NCBI GenBank assembly: GCA_030374765.1
Contig: JARGXX010000027.1
Coordinates: forward strand, 868,001 to 932,000
Length of the DNA stretch: 64,000 bases
Source: Agarophyton chilense
Taxonomy: Eukaryota; Rhodophyta; Florideophyceae; Gracilariales; Gracilariaceae
Reading direction: 5' to 3'
Shown: piece by piece, positions 33,687 through 42,362 of the stretch
Numbering within the stretch: position 1 is the first letter of the stretch
How the letters are laid out: each line of letters starts with the position of its first letter
Translations under genes and position numbers: made by a program
The notes under the pieces: generated by a model
The model's database searches: none
Seen by the model: only the letters and a program-made list of their open reading frames with translations
Told to the model about the DNA's origin: nothing

Positions 33687-34158
33687 AAAGGGGGGAAGGG
33701 GGGAAGGCAAGATGAAAGTTTCTAGGGTAAAGATGGCATCAACAGCGGCGTATATATGATACTGGGCGTAGGCACGCTCTCTCACACTCACAGTCGGCAG
33801 GCAAGCCGTGTCACACGTGAGGCGCTGGTGCACATTGCGTCATGCAGCGATTTGTGGTCACACACACAGCGCGCCGTGCGCACCGACACGCGCACATGCG
33901 TCACGCGCGCACGCACACACTCGCTGTGTGGTGGGCGCGCGCCCGAACACAGCGCTTTCACTTTCGCTTTCGCTTTCATTCGCCACGCGGTGATCTGCGC
34001 CAGCGCGTACACGACGCCAACTTGACAACGTGGCCACGATACCCACGATGGCCACGATATCACAAGCAACCACACCATGTTACAAGTTACTGCGCCAAGT
34101 AAAGAGAGTGTGGCAGTGATCTGCGGCGCACGCCCGCGATTGTCGTCCACCGACCGCA
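33687..34158. other. Spacer between the GATA and MetRS genes
   Basis: Contains CA/GT-rich and CG-rich sequence and a TTTCGCTTTCGCTTTC motif repeat near 33960. It presumably holds the GATA 3' end and the MetRS promoter. No gene recognised. Confidence 0.45.
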
Positions 34159-35943
34159 ATGGAGCGCGCGGTCGCGTTCGCGCCGCCACAGCCGTTGGGC
34201 AGCGCGCTGCGGCGCGCGTTGGTGCGCGTCTGTGTGCCGAGTCGCACCGCCGCCACTTCTACGCGACGGCGCGCCTTGGCGTGTGTGAAGCCACCCGAGC
34301 TGCGTGGTACACGTCCTGTGCTTACTACGCCGCTGTTTTACGTCAATGCTGCCCCGCACTTGGGCTCCGCCTACCCCACCCTCGCCGCCGATGCCCTTGC
34401 CCGCTTTTATCGCATGGCGCACGCCAGCCCTACCTTTGTTACCGGAACCGACGAACATGGCGAGAAGATCGCTGCTGCTGCTGCGGCGGCGGCGGCGGCG
34501 GCTGTCACTGCTGCGCCCGATGCCCATGCCGATGCCGTTTCTCCGCTTCCGTTTTGCGACCACGTCGTCTACCAGTTCAAGCAGCTATGGCGCCGCTTGG
34601 ATATCTCCTATGACGCCTTTGTGCGTACCTCCTCGCCGCACCACCAACTCGTCGTACGTCAGTTCATGGAACGAGTCTGGCAAAACGGTGACATCTACAA
34701 AAGTCACTACCAAGGGTTGTATTGCACCGGCTGTGAGGAATACAAGGACAAGAAAGATTTGTTGCCCACAAACGTTTGTCCAACCCATCAAACCATTTGT
34801 ACCAATCGTGACGAGCAAAACTACTTCTTTGCGCTCTCAAACTACCAAACTCGTCTGGAAACCTTCCTCAACGACAACCCCTCCTTTGTGCAGCCCGAGG
34901 AGCGTAGGAATGAGGTTTTGGCCTGGGTCAAGTCGGGACTGCGCGACTTCAGCGTGTCGAGAGCCAACAACCCTTGGGGAATCCCCGTCCCTCGCGACCC
35001 CACCCAAACCATCTACGTCTGGTTTGATGCCCTCATCGGATATCTCAGCGCCCTATTACAACACACCGACACACCCTCACTGCACCAACTTGCAGAGCGC
35101 GGATGGCCCGCCAATGTCCACATCATTGGAAAGGATATTTTGCGTTTCCACGCCGTGTACTGGCCTGCCATGCTCATGTCAGCTGGCTTGCCGCTACCGC
35201 GAACAATTGTTGGTCACGGCTTCATCACCAAGGACGGCATGAAAATGGGAAAAAGTCTGGGAAACACCCTTGACCCCATCACCCTCGTCGAAACGTACGG
35301 AAGCGACGCTGTGCGCTACTACTTTTTGGCCACCCTCGATTTTGGTCGCGACGGAGACTTTTCACATCTTCGTTTTGTCGATGTTGTCAATGCTGATTTG
35401 GCTAATTCCTTTGGCAACTTGCTCAATAGATCGCTCAACTTGCTCAAGCGCAACTGCTCCGGTACCATTCCTGTGTGCTCCTCGCTGCTTGGAACGTCCG
35501 ATGCTGATGAGCACGAAGTCGCTCTACGTCGAGCAGCGGAGCACGCTTATACAGAGGCTTATGCCCAGTATGAAGCTCTCAATTTTAATGCCGCCTGCCA
35601 AACACTCATGTCTATTTCGTCGCTAGCCAATTCTTACATTGATCGAGTCGCCCCGTGGACAAAGTTCAAATCGCAACATGCACGCGACGTTGAAATGGCG
35701 AACAGATGTGTTGTCAATGTGTTGGAAGCATCTAGGATTATTGCAGTCGGCCTCAGCCCAATTGTGCCAAAACTTGCAAGGAAAGTTTATGACGCTTTTG
35801 GCCTAGCTCATGAATATGACTCGGGATTAACGTGGGAGCAAATGAGATGGGGAAGACTCACGGAGGGAATGTCGTTCGCAAAACCAAAACCAGTGTTCCC
35901 AAGACTTGAACTTGCTGTAGCTCAAGCCGCAGCCGTCTCCTAG
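34159..35943 (+). CDS. Methionyl-tRNA synthetase, organellar type
   Basis: A 594-residue class I synthetase that charges tRNA-Met with methionine. The Rossmann fold starts with TTPLFYVNAAPHLGSAYPT; its PHLG (about 66-69) is the HIGH motif. GTDEHGEK follows at 96-103. The CP insert has CTGCEEYKDKKDLLP...CPTH, a reduced zinc-knuckle arrangement. WGIPVP and VWFDALIGYLSAL follow, and KMGKS at about 362-366 is the KMSKS loop. The anticodon-binding helical domain is C-terminal. There is no C-terminal tRNA-binding (EMAP-like) domain. Length matches the bacterial/mitochondrial type (human MARS2 is 593 aa). The first ~45 residues are rich in Arg, Ala and Ser and poor in acids, as expected for a mitochondrial or plastid presequence. 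A run of 11 alanines (105-115) interrupts the fold after GTDEHG. It ends 128 bp before the stop of the convergent FCP1 gene. Confidence 0.93.
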   Translation: MERAVAFAPPQPLGSALRRALVRVCVPSRTAATSTRRRALACVKPPELRGTRPVLTTPLFYVNAAPHLGSAYPTLAADALARFYRMAHASPTFVTGTDEHGEKIAAAAAAAAAAAVTAAPDAHADAVSPLPFCDHVVYQFKQLWRRLDISYDAFVRTSSPHHQLVVRQFMERVWQNGDIYKSHYQGLYCTGCEEYKDKKDLLPTNVCPTHQTICTNRDEQNYFFALSNYQTRLETFLNDNPSFVQPEERRNEVLAWVKSGLRDFSVSRANNPWGIPVPRDPTQTIYVWFDALIGYLSALLQHTDTPSLHQLAERGWPANVHIIGKDILRFHAVYWPAMLMSAGLPLPRTIVGHGFITKDGMKMGKSLGNTLDPITLVETYGSDAVRYYFLATLDFGRDGDFSHLRFVDVVNADLANSFGNLLNRSLNLLKRNCSGTIPVCSSLLGTSDADEHEVALRRAAEHAYTEAYAQYEALNFNAACQTLMSISSLANSYIDRVAPWTKFKSQHARDVEMANRCVVNVLEASRIIAVGLSPIVPKLARKVYDAFGLAHEYDSGLTWEQMRWGRLTEGMSFAKPKPVFPRLELAVAQAAAVS

Positions 35944-36071
35944 CTAGTAGCTGAGTTAAAAATCTAAAATGTACACCAAACTACACACAACATTGATTTT
36001 GCAATTGCAAACACCCACTTCACCCTTGCTTCCCTATCTTACTCTTCAGCCACTGCCACAAGAGTACCAAT

Positions 36072-38363
36072 CTACTCCGCTGCAAATGCTGCTTCGATGG
36101 CTGCGCCGATTTCGTCCTGTGAAAGAATGGACAGCATCCCCCCCTCAGCCACAGGCGATCGGCTTCCACTTCCCCTTACACTAGGAGAGCGCGAATCGAG
36201 CTTCCTCCTCTTTTGTGGAATGCATTCGTCCCCTGGCTGTTTGTCGTACATTTGTACCACACTTCGCTTTCGACATGATGATGCTGCCTTTGCAAAGTTA
36301 CCAGTAACCCACGACTTGTACTCCTCGGACGTCCTAAATCTGTCGTCTTTTTCAAGTTGGTAGTCAAACTCGTCTTGTCTCTCAAAATTCAGCGAACATG
36401 CCTCAACCCAGGATGGCAAAACCACAAAAGCACAACCACTTTCCACAGCTTGTTTATGTTTTTTGGTATCCTTCCCTTTGTCTTGGGACGCAACCAAGTG
36501 GGTGGAACGCCCAGTTTCAAACTCTAGACAACACTGGGCTCCAAGTCTCCGCGCAAGAAGCCACAGCGAAGAACGACGGGGGTTCTCACCTCTGGGTATG
36601 ATACCAGTAAAGCTCAAAACGCAGTCGCGAAGAACCTGCCCTCGAACCTGTGCGAGGATTGTCTTCACATCTGCTGGTGGTCTAAAGCTTTTAGATGGCC
36701 CGCCATACACAGTGCCATTTTCCTTTCTAATTTGATTCGCTTTAGCGAAGAATCTTGAATGACACTCTTCTAGCACATGAGCCAGTTTTAGCAGGTGATT
36801 ACTGACCTTGGGATCTGTATCTTTCTCCCACCAGCCCTTGACGAGATCGCCGACCAAACTAGACAAAGAACTGTTCTTTCCTACTGAGACCCCATTGGTA
36901 GAGTGTGGCAGATTTCCACCGCTGCCAGCGTCTTTTTGCTCTTGAGGCTGTTTGGATGGGGGTTCTTTTTCCAACCTCTCAGCACCCTTGTGCTCAGCGC
37001 TGCTGACAGATGATCCGCTTTGTTCTCTTGTCTTGAGGTTTCCGATAAGATCTACGTCGACTACTTTTTCCTGAGACCCGTGCCCAGATTCTTCGGTGGC
37101 GTCTGGGCTTTTAGGCTGGTTTGTGGTCTCCGATGAACCTGCTTGCTTGTGGTGAGTTGAAGGGCAGTGGCTGCGTTCTTTCACGTTCTCTTGGTGCGGT
37201 GCTGAGCTAGAGAGCATACCGTTGGTTTGCTTTACCTCATGCCCATTCTCAGATGGCTCTGAGGCTTTGAGCATGTTCACATTGGCACTTGCTTTTTCCA
37301 AAGCCGTTGGCGCGGTGTCGTGTGCATTTGCGCCGCCCAGTGGCGCCGGCATGCTGTGGCCTATTTCTTGTAGCCTCTGGACGGTGTATGTTGCATAGGC
37401 TCGATTATAGATTTCATGAAGACCGTCCCAGAAATGATACGGCTCCGCGCGCACAAGATTTGGCATGAACAACTGACCGGTGGCCGAAATCCAGACATCT
37501 TCCCTGTCATCAACTATGAGCACCATTGAATCGTCACAAGGGAACAGACGCTGTATGCTCTTTTGGTTCATACGACCCTCGGCGAAATCCTCGCGACTTG
37601 TTATGCGACCGCCGAAGAGCTTCTTTCCGGGATCTATGATGGAAGCGATCTGGGCGGCGTAAGCACGCGTGCCCATGGTGTAGATATGAAGCTCAAACTT
37701 GCTTGACAGTCGCTGCAAAAAATGGGCAAGGTGTGGGCGAAGTTTGACATGCATGAGGCCGGAGTTGTTTGTTTGCGTTACTGGGCCGAGCTGGAACGCT
37801 CTGACCGAGTTCATGTCAACGTGCGGCGGGAAGCAGGAAATCATGTCGGAGGCACGGGCGTCGTCAGTGGCGTGGACGAGGGTGTGGTCGAGGTCAAGGA
37901 CAAGGGAGAGACGTTGGGATGCGAGAAGGTATCTTGCGTTGACGGAGGATCTTGACTCGGCCTCGGCCCTCGAAACGGCGAGCTGAGCGGCGTCATAGGC
38001 AACCGGGATGCGCTCGACAGTGTGTTTTGTGTCGGCAAAGTGGAGCGATTGGGCAGTTTCACCGCAAACGGCGCAAATGCCCTTGAAGACTACAGAGTGG
38101 GGACAAAACTCAATCAAGGCGAGCGGGGAAAGATTTGGATCTACAGGGGAGTGGTTTTGAAGAAAAGTGTTGACTAGTTTTCCAGAACGCGGGGCAAGCA
38201 CATATTCAAGTGCGGCGTTTGACAGGGATCTGAAGGAGGCTATTCGTTGCTCTCGGTGCACCGAAGTGCCAGGCTTTACTAGCCACCGCTCCAGACGCCA
38301 ATGTTGAGGGTGTTGGAGGATTCGCGGCGGGAGTGGAACATGTTGCTCTTTGAATCCACGCAT
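36072..38363 (-). CDS. FCP1-type RNA polymerase II CTD phosphatase with BRCT domain
   Basis: 763 residues from ATG 38363; the frame is open to 38633 but the extra 90 residues look non-native. This Mg-dependent Ser/Thr phosphatase dephosphorylates the RNA polymerase II C-terminal repeats so the enzyme can be recycled. Order: N-terminal region with a biotinyl/lipoyl-like stretch (APRSGKLVNTFLQNHSPVDP) and a CAVCG pair. Then the catalytic DxDxT motif DLDHTLVH (about 157-164), HVKLRPHLAHFLQRLSSKFELHIYTMGTRAYA, LFGGRITSREDF and the second acidic motif LIVDDREDVW. A long disordered Ser/Glu/Lys-rich linker follows. The BRCT domain is at about 577-675 (VLSFTGIIPRG...LPSWVEACSL), with a KRRKL nuclear signal near 716. 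The last residues, SQDEIGAAIEAAFAAE, resemble the C-terminal acidic-hydrophobic helix by which FCP1 binds TFIIF (RAP74). No intron. Confidence 0.93.
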   Translation of the reverse strand: MRGFKEQHVPLPPRILQHPQHWRLERWLVKPGTSVHREQRIASFRSLSNAALEYVLAPRSGKLVNTFLQNHSPVDPNLSPLALIEFCPHSVVFKGICAVCGETAQSLHFADTKHTVERIPVAYDAAQLAVSRAEAESRSSVNARYLLASQRLSLVLDLDHTLVHATDDARASDMISCFPPHVDMNSVRAFQLGPVTQTNNSGLMHVKLRPHLAHFLQRLSSKFELHIYTMGTRAYAAQIASIIDPGKKLFGGRITSREDFAEGRMNQKSIQRLFPCDDSMVLIVDDREDVWISATGQLFMPNLVRAEPYHFWDGLHEIYNRAYATYTVQRLQEIGHSMPAPLGGANAHDTAPTALEKASANVNMLKASEPSENGHEVKQTNGMLSSSAPHQENVKERSHCPSTHHKQAGSSETTNQPKSPDATEESGHGSQEKVVDVDLIGNLKTREQSGSSVSSAEHKGAERLEKEPPSKQPQEQKDAGSGGNLPHSTNGVSVGKNSSLSSLVGDLVKGWWEKDTDPKVSNHLLKLAHVLEECHSRFFAKANQIRKENGTVYGGPSKSFRPPADVKTILAQVRGQVLRDCVLSFTGIIPRGENPRRSSLWLLARRLGAQCCLEFETGRSTHLVASQDKGKDTKKHKQAVESGCAFVVLPSWVEACSLNFERQDEFDYQLEKDDRFRTSEEYKSWVTGNFAKAASSCRKRSVVQMYDKQPGDECIPQKRRKLDSRSPSVRGSGSRSPVAEGGMLSILSQDEIGAAIEAAFAAE

Positions 38364-39046
38364 GAACAGGAGGGGGGTGGGGTGTCGAGGCAAGCAAGAA
38401 GAGCTGAAAAATGCGGTTTGGCGGCAGGCGTAGCGTGCAACAGCACAAACAGTGGCAGGGGTGCGCGAAGAAAGCGGAACTGGGCGGGTTTTTGATGAGG
38501 GTTGCGACAACGCGCGCGGAAGGAAGGGAGGGCGCTTTCTCACAGACGTGAGATTGTTTACAAGACGAGAGACGCGGGGCTTTTTCACGACGGTCGGAGT
38601 GACGAGGTGAGCTGAAAACGGCGGGGGGAGCACACAGCAGAGCGCGCGGAGCGAAAGGACGGAGTGGCGCGAGGGCGGACGTTGACGAAATGTACGCTTT
38701 GTACAGCGGTGGAAGTGTTGCGGCGACGGACGGCGGCGAGTGGGCGTCTCTTTACATACTGTTATCTATCTAATACCGGAGGCGGCGTATGGGGCGGCGT
38801 ATGGGATGCAATGGGTAACACGTGGGGCGGTGTGCAGCTGTAAGCGCTGGACGGAGAGGCTCATTGCTGGCGGTTGGACATTGTTCCCTTTTTACACGTA
38901 TGATGGGAGCAAACGACGGTGGGGCGGAGGCGGGCATTGGTTTACGAGGGGCCAAAAAGTAGTGAAGAGTAGTATTAAGTGTTACAAACAGTTAGGGCGT
39001 GAGGGGGGGGGGGGGGTGCGTTTGACATTAGATGTTAATCAAGTCT
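38364..39046. other. Spacer upstream of the FCP1 gene
   Basis: About 680 bp holding the FCP1 promoter (read leftward) and the 3' flank of the PH gene. It contains a run of 15 G at about 39002-39016 and a short GGCGTATG direct repeat near 38785. No gene recognised. Confidence 0.45.
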
Positions 39047-39637
39047 CTACTGGGGTGGAAAGTTGAACTGTTTGAAAATCATGGAGGCGGGCGTTTCTTC
39101 GTACACGTGGCCGTTGACAGCCAAAGGTTGAGTGGACTCGTGTGGCTCGTCCGAGGAGGCGGTGGAGCGCACGGTGGCAGCCGACAGTGAGGAATTGGGC
39201 TTGACGACCTTGAAGTTGACGCCCAGGTCGGAGGTGCGCGAGGCGGCGCGGCGCGCAGCAGCGTTGTTCTGGGCCATGATGCCGTCACTGTCGAGGGTGA
39301 CGAGCGGGGGGCGGTTCGCGTTAGCATTGGGCTGGCGATTTTCCTTGGCGGCGGCGACAGCGGCGGCCTTATCGCGCACGACGGCGGACAGTGCGTGAAA
39401 CCACAGGTCACAATCTGCGGAGGAGTCTGCAAAAAGGTCGAGACGGTTTCCGTACAGGTGCAGAACGATGCGATTCTTTGCGGTGTTACACGAGATGGAC
39501 GCGTCCGAGATGTCGACGCGCCATGTAGGCGGCTCGTGGGGCGCGTGGTGGTTGGTGAGAAAGGCGCCCTGAAGACGCATGTAGCGCTTAACGCGGCTGC
39601 CGATGCGTTTGCCGCGTTTAGCCAGGAAGCCCTCCAT
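39047..39637 (-). CDS. Small PH-domain protein
   Basis: 196 residues. Residues 1-88 have the pleckstrin-homology pattern: MEGFLAKRGKRIGSRVKRYMRLQGAFLTNH forms strands 1-3, DISDASISCNTAKNRIVLHLYGNRLDLFADS the later strands, and DCDLWFHALSAVV is the C-terminal helix with its conserved Trp. The basic KRGKRIGSRVKRYMR segment lies where phosphoinositides bind in such domains. The rest is Ala/Asn/Ser-rich and probably disordered, ending with MIFKQFNFPPQ. It is likely a membrane-lipid adaptor; a partner cannot be named. Start at ATG 39637 puts the PH domain at the very N-terminus. No intron seen. Confidence 0.72.
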   Translation of the reverse strand: MEGFLAKRGKRIGSRVKRYMRLQGAFLTNHHAPHEPPTWRVDISDASISCNTAKNRIVLHLYGNRLDLFADSSADCDLWFHALSAVVRDKAAAVAAAKENRQPNANANRPPLVTLDSDGIMAQNNAAARRAASRTSDLGVNFKVVKPNSSLSAATVRSTASSDEPHESTQPLAVNGHVYEETPASMIFKQFNFPPQ

Positions 39638-39975
39638 GGCGGGGAGGAGATGAAGGAGGGAGCGAATGAGAGAGAGTGGGAGGCGTAGCGACAGTCAACG
39701 GCCACAACGATGCCAAAACAACGGCAGCTAACAGCAGCAACGGCAGGGCGACAACGGCAGCAGCGCACGCACGCTCCCGCACAGCCACAGCGCACCAACC
39801 AAACACACGCGCACACACACACGCACGACTGGGTGTAAGTACAACGGCGATGTTCGCCACGGCCGCGCGCGTTTTTTACCTGTCGCGCTCCAACGCACCA
39901 CGTGGCCGCGCAATACAGATTGTCCACGATTCCACGATTCCACGCACTCCACGCATAACACGCATAACACGTGGG

Positions 39976-40764
39976 TCAGAGTAGGTTGGCGGCTCGCGCC
40001 ACGGCGCGCAGTGCGCTTGGACGACGGCTGACGGATGCGGCGGGCAGCTCGACGTGAGGACCACACAGCACTGCGGCACCACCGGCGTCGGCCGCCGCTC
40101 GAGAGGCCACCACGGCGGCGACGGCGGCATCGCCACCACCGTGGCGCTGTAGCGTGGCAGTGGCATACGTGGCCACGACGACGTCGCCGTCGGCGCGCAC
40201 CGTCGCAGCCGCCCACCCTGGGGCGCCGTTGCAATACAGATTGGCGCGGAATGCACGCGAGGTTGATGTGGCGTGAACGTTCACAATCTCCACGCTGGCG
40301 CCGCGCTCGCTGTCGTACTCGAAGCCGGCGCGCAGGGCGCCCACCGCGGGCGCGCGCACCAAGCCCATGCGCGCGCCCACTACGCGTAGCGCTGCGTCGC
40401 GCGTCTCAAAGTGGACGGCTGAAGAGGCCCAATACGCGCCGGCGCAAATTCCCGTGAATGAGGCACCGTGGTGAATGGCGCCTCGGAGTTGCTCTACGGT
40501 GGCTGCGTTGATACGTTGCGTGTAGGGCACGTCGCGTCCGCCTGGTAGCAGCAGCGCGGTGCGATGTGGCGACTGTACGCTCAGATTGCGCTGTAGCTTG
40601 TGAGCGTTGGTGGTGCGTATGCGCGCCGCGGCGTAGTGCAGGTCGTGGCGCAGCGCGTGTTGCAGCGCTGCTACGCACCGGTCGCTGCTGCCGTCGTCGT
40701 TGTAAATGTACACCTCGCGCTCCATCGGTGGCGCGCGTGCGAGGCGCAACTCCGCTTCCCTCAT
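39976..40764 (-). CDS. Stand-alone BPL_N-type amidotransferase-like protein
   Basis: 262 residues from ATG 40764; Met14 (40725) is an equally good or better start because the domain begins at EVYIYNDDGSS. The fold matches the N-terminal domain of eukaryotic biotin-protein ligases (BPL_N, class I glutamine amidotransferase-like): VYIYNDDGSSDRCV, LLLPGGRDVPYTQRIN (about 71-86), and the nucleophile elbow FTGICAGAYWAS with Cys107. This is followed by a VHFE segment and VNVHATSTSRAFRANLYCNG. No biotin-ligase catalytic domain follows, so it is a free-standing member. Substrate unknown; the Cys and glycine elbow are intact, so it may be enzymatically active. The C-terminus is Ala-rich. It is divergent from the prefoldin gene with a repeat-bearing spacer between. 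Confidence 0.82.
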   Translation of the reverse strand: MREAELRLARAPPMEREVYIYNDDGSSDRCVAALQHALRHDLHYAAARIRTTNAHKLQRNLSVQSPHRTALLLPGGRDVPYTQRINAATVEQLRGAIHHGASFTGICAGAYWASSAVHFETRDAALRVVGARMGLVRAPAVGALRAGFEYDSERGASVEIVNVHATSTSRAFRANLYCNGAPGWAAATVRADGDVVVATYATATLQRHGGGDAAVAAVVASRAAADAGGAAVLCGPHVELPAASVSRRPSALRAVARAANLL

Positions 40765-40805
40765 GACCGCAGCTGACAGCTACCGAAGGGGGAGCGCTTC
40801 ATATG

Positions 40806-40880
40806 TATCAGCCAGCTCGATATCAGCCAGCTCGGTATCAGCCAGCTCGGTATCAGCCAGCTCGGTATCAGCCAGCACGA
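40806..40880. repeat. Five tandem 15-bp units
   Basis: TATCAGCCAGCTCGG repeated five times (40806, 40821, 40836, 40851, 40866), with end units differing by one or two bases. It lies in the shared spacer of the divergent BPL_N and prefoldin genes, about 40-80 bp upstream of the BPL_N start. Confidence 0.95.
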
Positions 40881-40914
40881 AACTGTGGCTGCATGCGTTG
40901 TGCAGCTGATCGTC

Positions 40915-40965
40915 GTGTGCACGTGGTATGCGTGTGCATGTGGTATGCGTGTGCACGTGGTACGC
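40915..40965. repeat. Three tandem 17-bp units
   Basis: GTGTGCACGTGGTATGC repeated three times (40915, 40932, 40949) with single-base differences. Each unit contains CACGTG or its one-base variant CATGTG, the E-box/G-box core, so it could be a cluster of bHLH or bZIP binding sites between two divergent genes. Confidence 0.9.
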
Positions 40966-41082
40966 GTGTGGTGGAGCAGCGCGTGTGAACAGAGCGACAA
41001 AAAGGGGAGGCGGCGGGCGACTCCTTTGCGATGTGAAAGAAGAAACGATCAGACGAGTCGCAAAACGAAGCGCAGCGCCGCG

Positions 41083-41533
41083 ATGAGCACCGCCGAGCCG
41101 CCGCAGCGCGCCAACCAAGTGCTTAACCAGTACCAGCAACTGCGCGAGCAAATCGACCGCAACTACGCCAAGTTGGCGCAGCTCAACTCCGATCGCAACG
41201 AGCATGACCTCGTCATCTCGCAGCTGCAAAAGCTCCCCCCCTCCACGCGCTGCTGGCACCAGGTCGGTGCCGTCCTAGCCGAGAAGCGCGTCTCTCTCGT
41301 CGTCCCGGTCCTCATTCTCACCAGAGACAAGGTTTGTTTCCGCATCCCTGCCCCTGCTTTTACCCCTGCGTCATTCTTCTCACGCCCCCTGTTTCCCCCT
41401 TCCCATTCCCGTTTAGCTTGCCGACACCGTTCGACAGCTCTCTCACAGTATTTCCGAGCTCGAGCAAAACGCTCAGCACCTGCAGAAAAACATTTCTGTG
41501 CCGAACGCCTCGCCGCTGGCCCCACTTCCCTGA
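41083..41533 (+). CDS. Prefoldin subunit 2 (two exons)
   Basis: Exon 1 41083-41331 (83 codons), intron 41332-41416 (85 bp, GTTTGT...GTTTAG, phase 0), exon 2 41417-41533, giving 121 residues. The beta-class prefoldin layout is visible: N-terminal coiled-coil helix (ANQVLNQYQQLREQIDRNYAKLAQLNSDRNEHDLVISQLQKL), the two-strand hairpin with TRCWHQVGAVLAEKRVSLVVPVL, and the C-terminal helix (LADTVRQLSHSISELEQNAQHLQKN). NEH and CW/YxxVG-V-L are PFD2 hallmarks. Prefoldin is a hexameric cytosolic chaperone that hands nascent actin and tubulin to the CCT chaperonin. The length is close to yeast Gim4 (111 aa). The frame continues open into the intron, but only the spliced form keeps the family pattern. 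Confidence 0.9.
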
Positions 41534-42362
41534 TCGCCCCGTGCCTTTCGCCACCGTCGCTTTCACCCCGCCACTCCCTCAGTTTTCTCCGCCTGCAACT
41601 GCGCCTCCACCCCTTCCGTTGTAAACTTACGTCTTTGCATTCCAAATCTCCCTCAACTCAATCATCCTTTCATACAAAACTGTTTCTTCCTCTTCATCCT
41701 TCACTTGTCTTCCACCACAAAAGTAGTGCGTTCGCTGCAAACACCGTCTCCCATTTTTCTGCATCCATTCCATTTATCGTCAAGCGCGCACCAGGTGAAC
41801 ACCCCCGTCATCTTGTCTCTGCCACTCACTGTCACGTCCTGCAGTTGCGCTCCGCCTGCTGCTACTCTCTCTTCACAGTGAAACCAGTCAGTACCGTCCA
41901 CGCGCTCTCACGCTCCTGTCTTCATTAGCGCGCACCGCGCACCACACTGTAACACACATTCAACCCTATCGCATACATCCCCCACCCCCTCACACAAATA
42001 CCCACCGACCTGGTATATTTCAACTACATCTCCTGCACCTGCGTCTATCCGCCACAATCTACCTACAGTGCGCGAAATCCAATTAAAGCCACCCCCCTTT
42101 TTGTTGATGCACTCCATTTCTCTCATGTTTCTCTCAACCTTCTCTCTAGTAACGCTTAAAAAGAACAAATGAAATACTTTATAGACGCCATTAATAAAAC
42201 TTTTCTACTTATCTACACTGTCAATAACACTATGTACAAAAAACACCCCCGAAATCTAATTAAAGTCCACTACAGTATTTTTTCCTTTGAACAAACGCGC
42301 GCGCATTTTGAATAAAACAAAAGCTCTAACATAATTCTCCTCAACAATTCCTACAACTTTAA
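41534..42362. other. 3' flank of the prefoldin gene, AT-rich
   Basis: A C/T-rich then AT-rich stretch with no recognisable gene. TACAGTATTTTTTCC near 42270 could be the left end of the Tc1/mariner copy, but no matching right end was found. Confidence 0.45.

Noticed and set aside
33336-33833. Long frames on the other strand and in other frames across the Gly/Ser repeat of the GATA gene
   Set aside because: They are translations of the hexamer repeat (Pro/Leu or Ala/Pro/Thr runs) and shadow the real + strand gene.
39079-40256. Several long frames opposite or out of frame with the PH and BPL_N genes
   Set aside because: High GC content keeps alternative frames open; they are Arg/Ser/Ala-rich with no domain.
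41334-41928. Continuation of the prefoldin exon-1 frame past 41331
   Set aside because: Translation loses all prefoldin character at the GT splice site and becomes Ser/Pro/Phe-rich; the spliced exon 2 restores the C-terminal helix.
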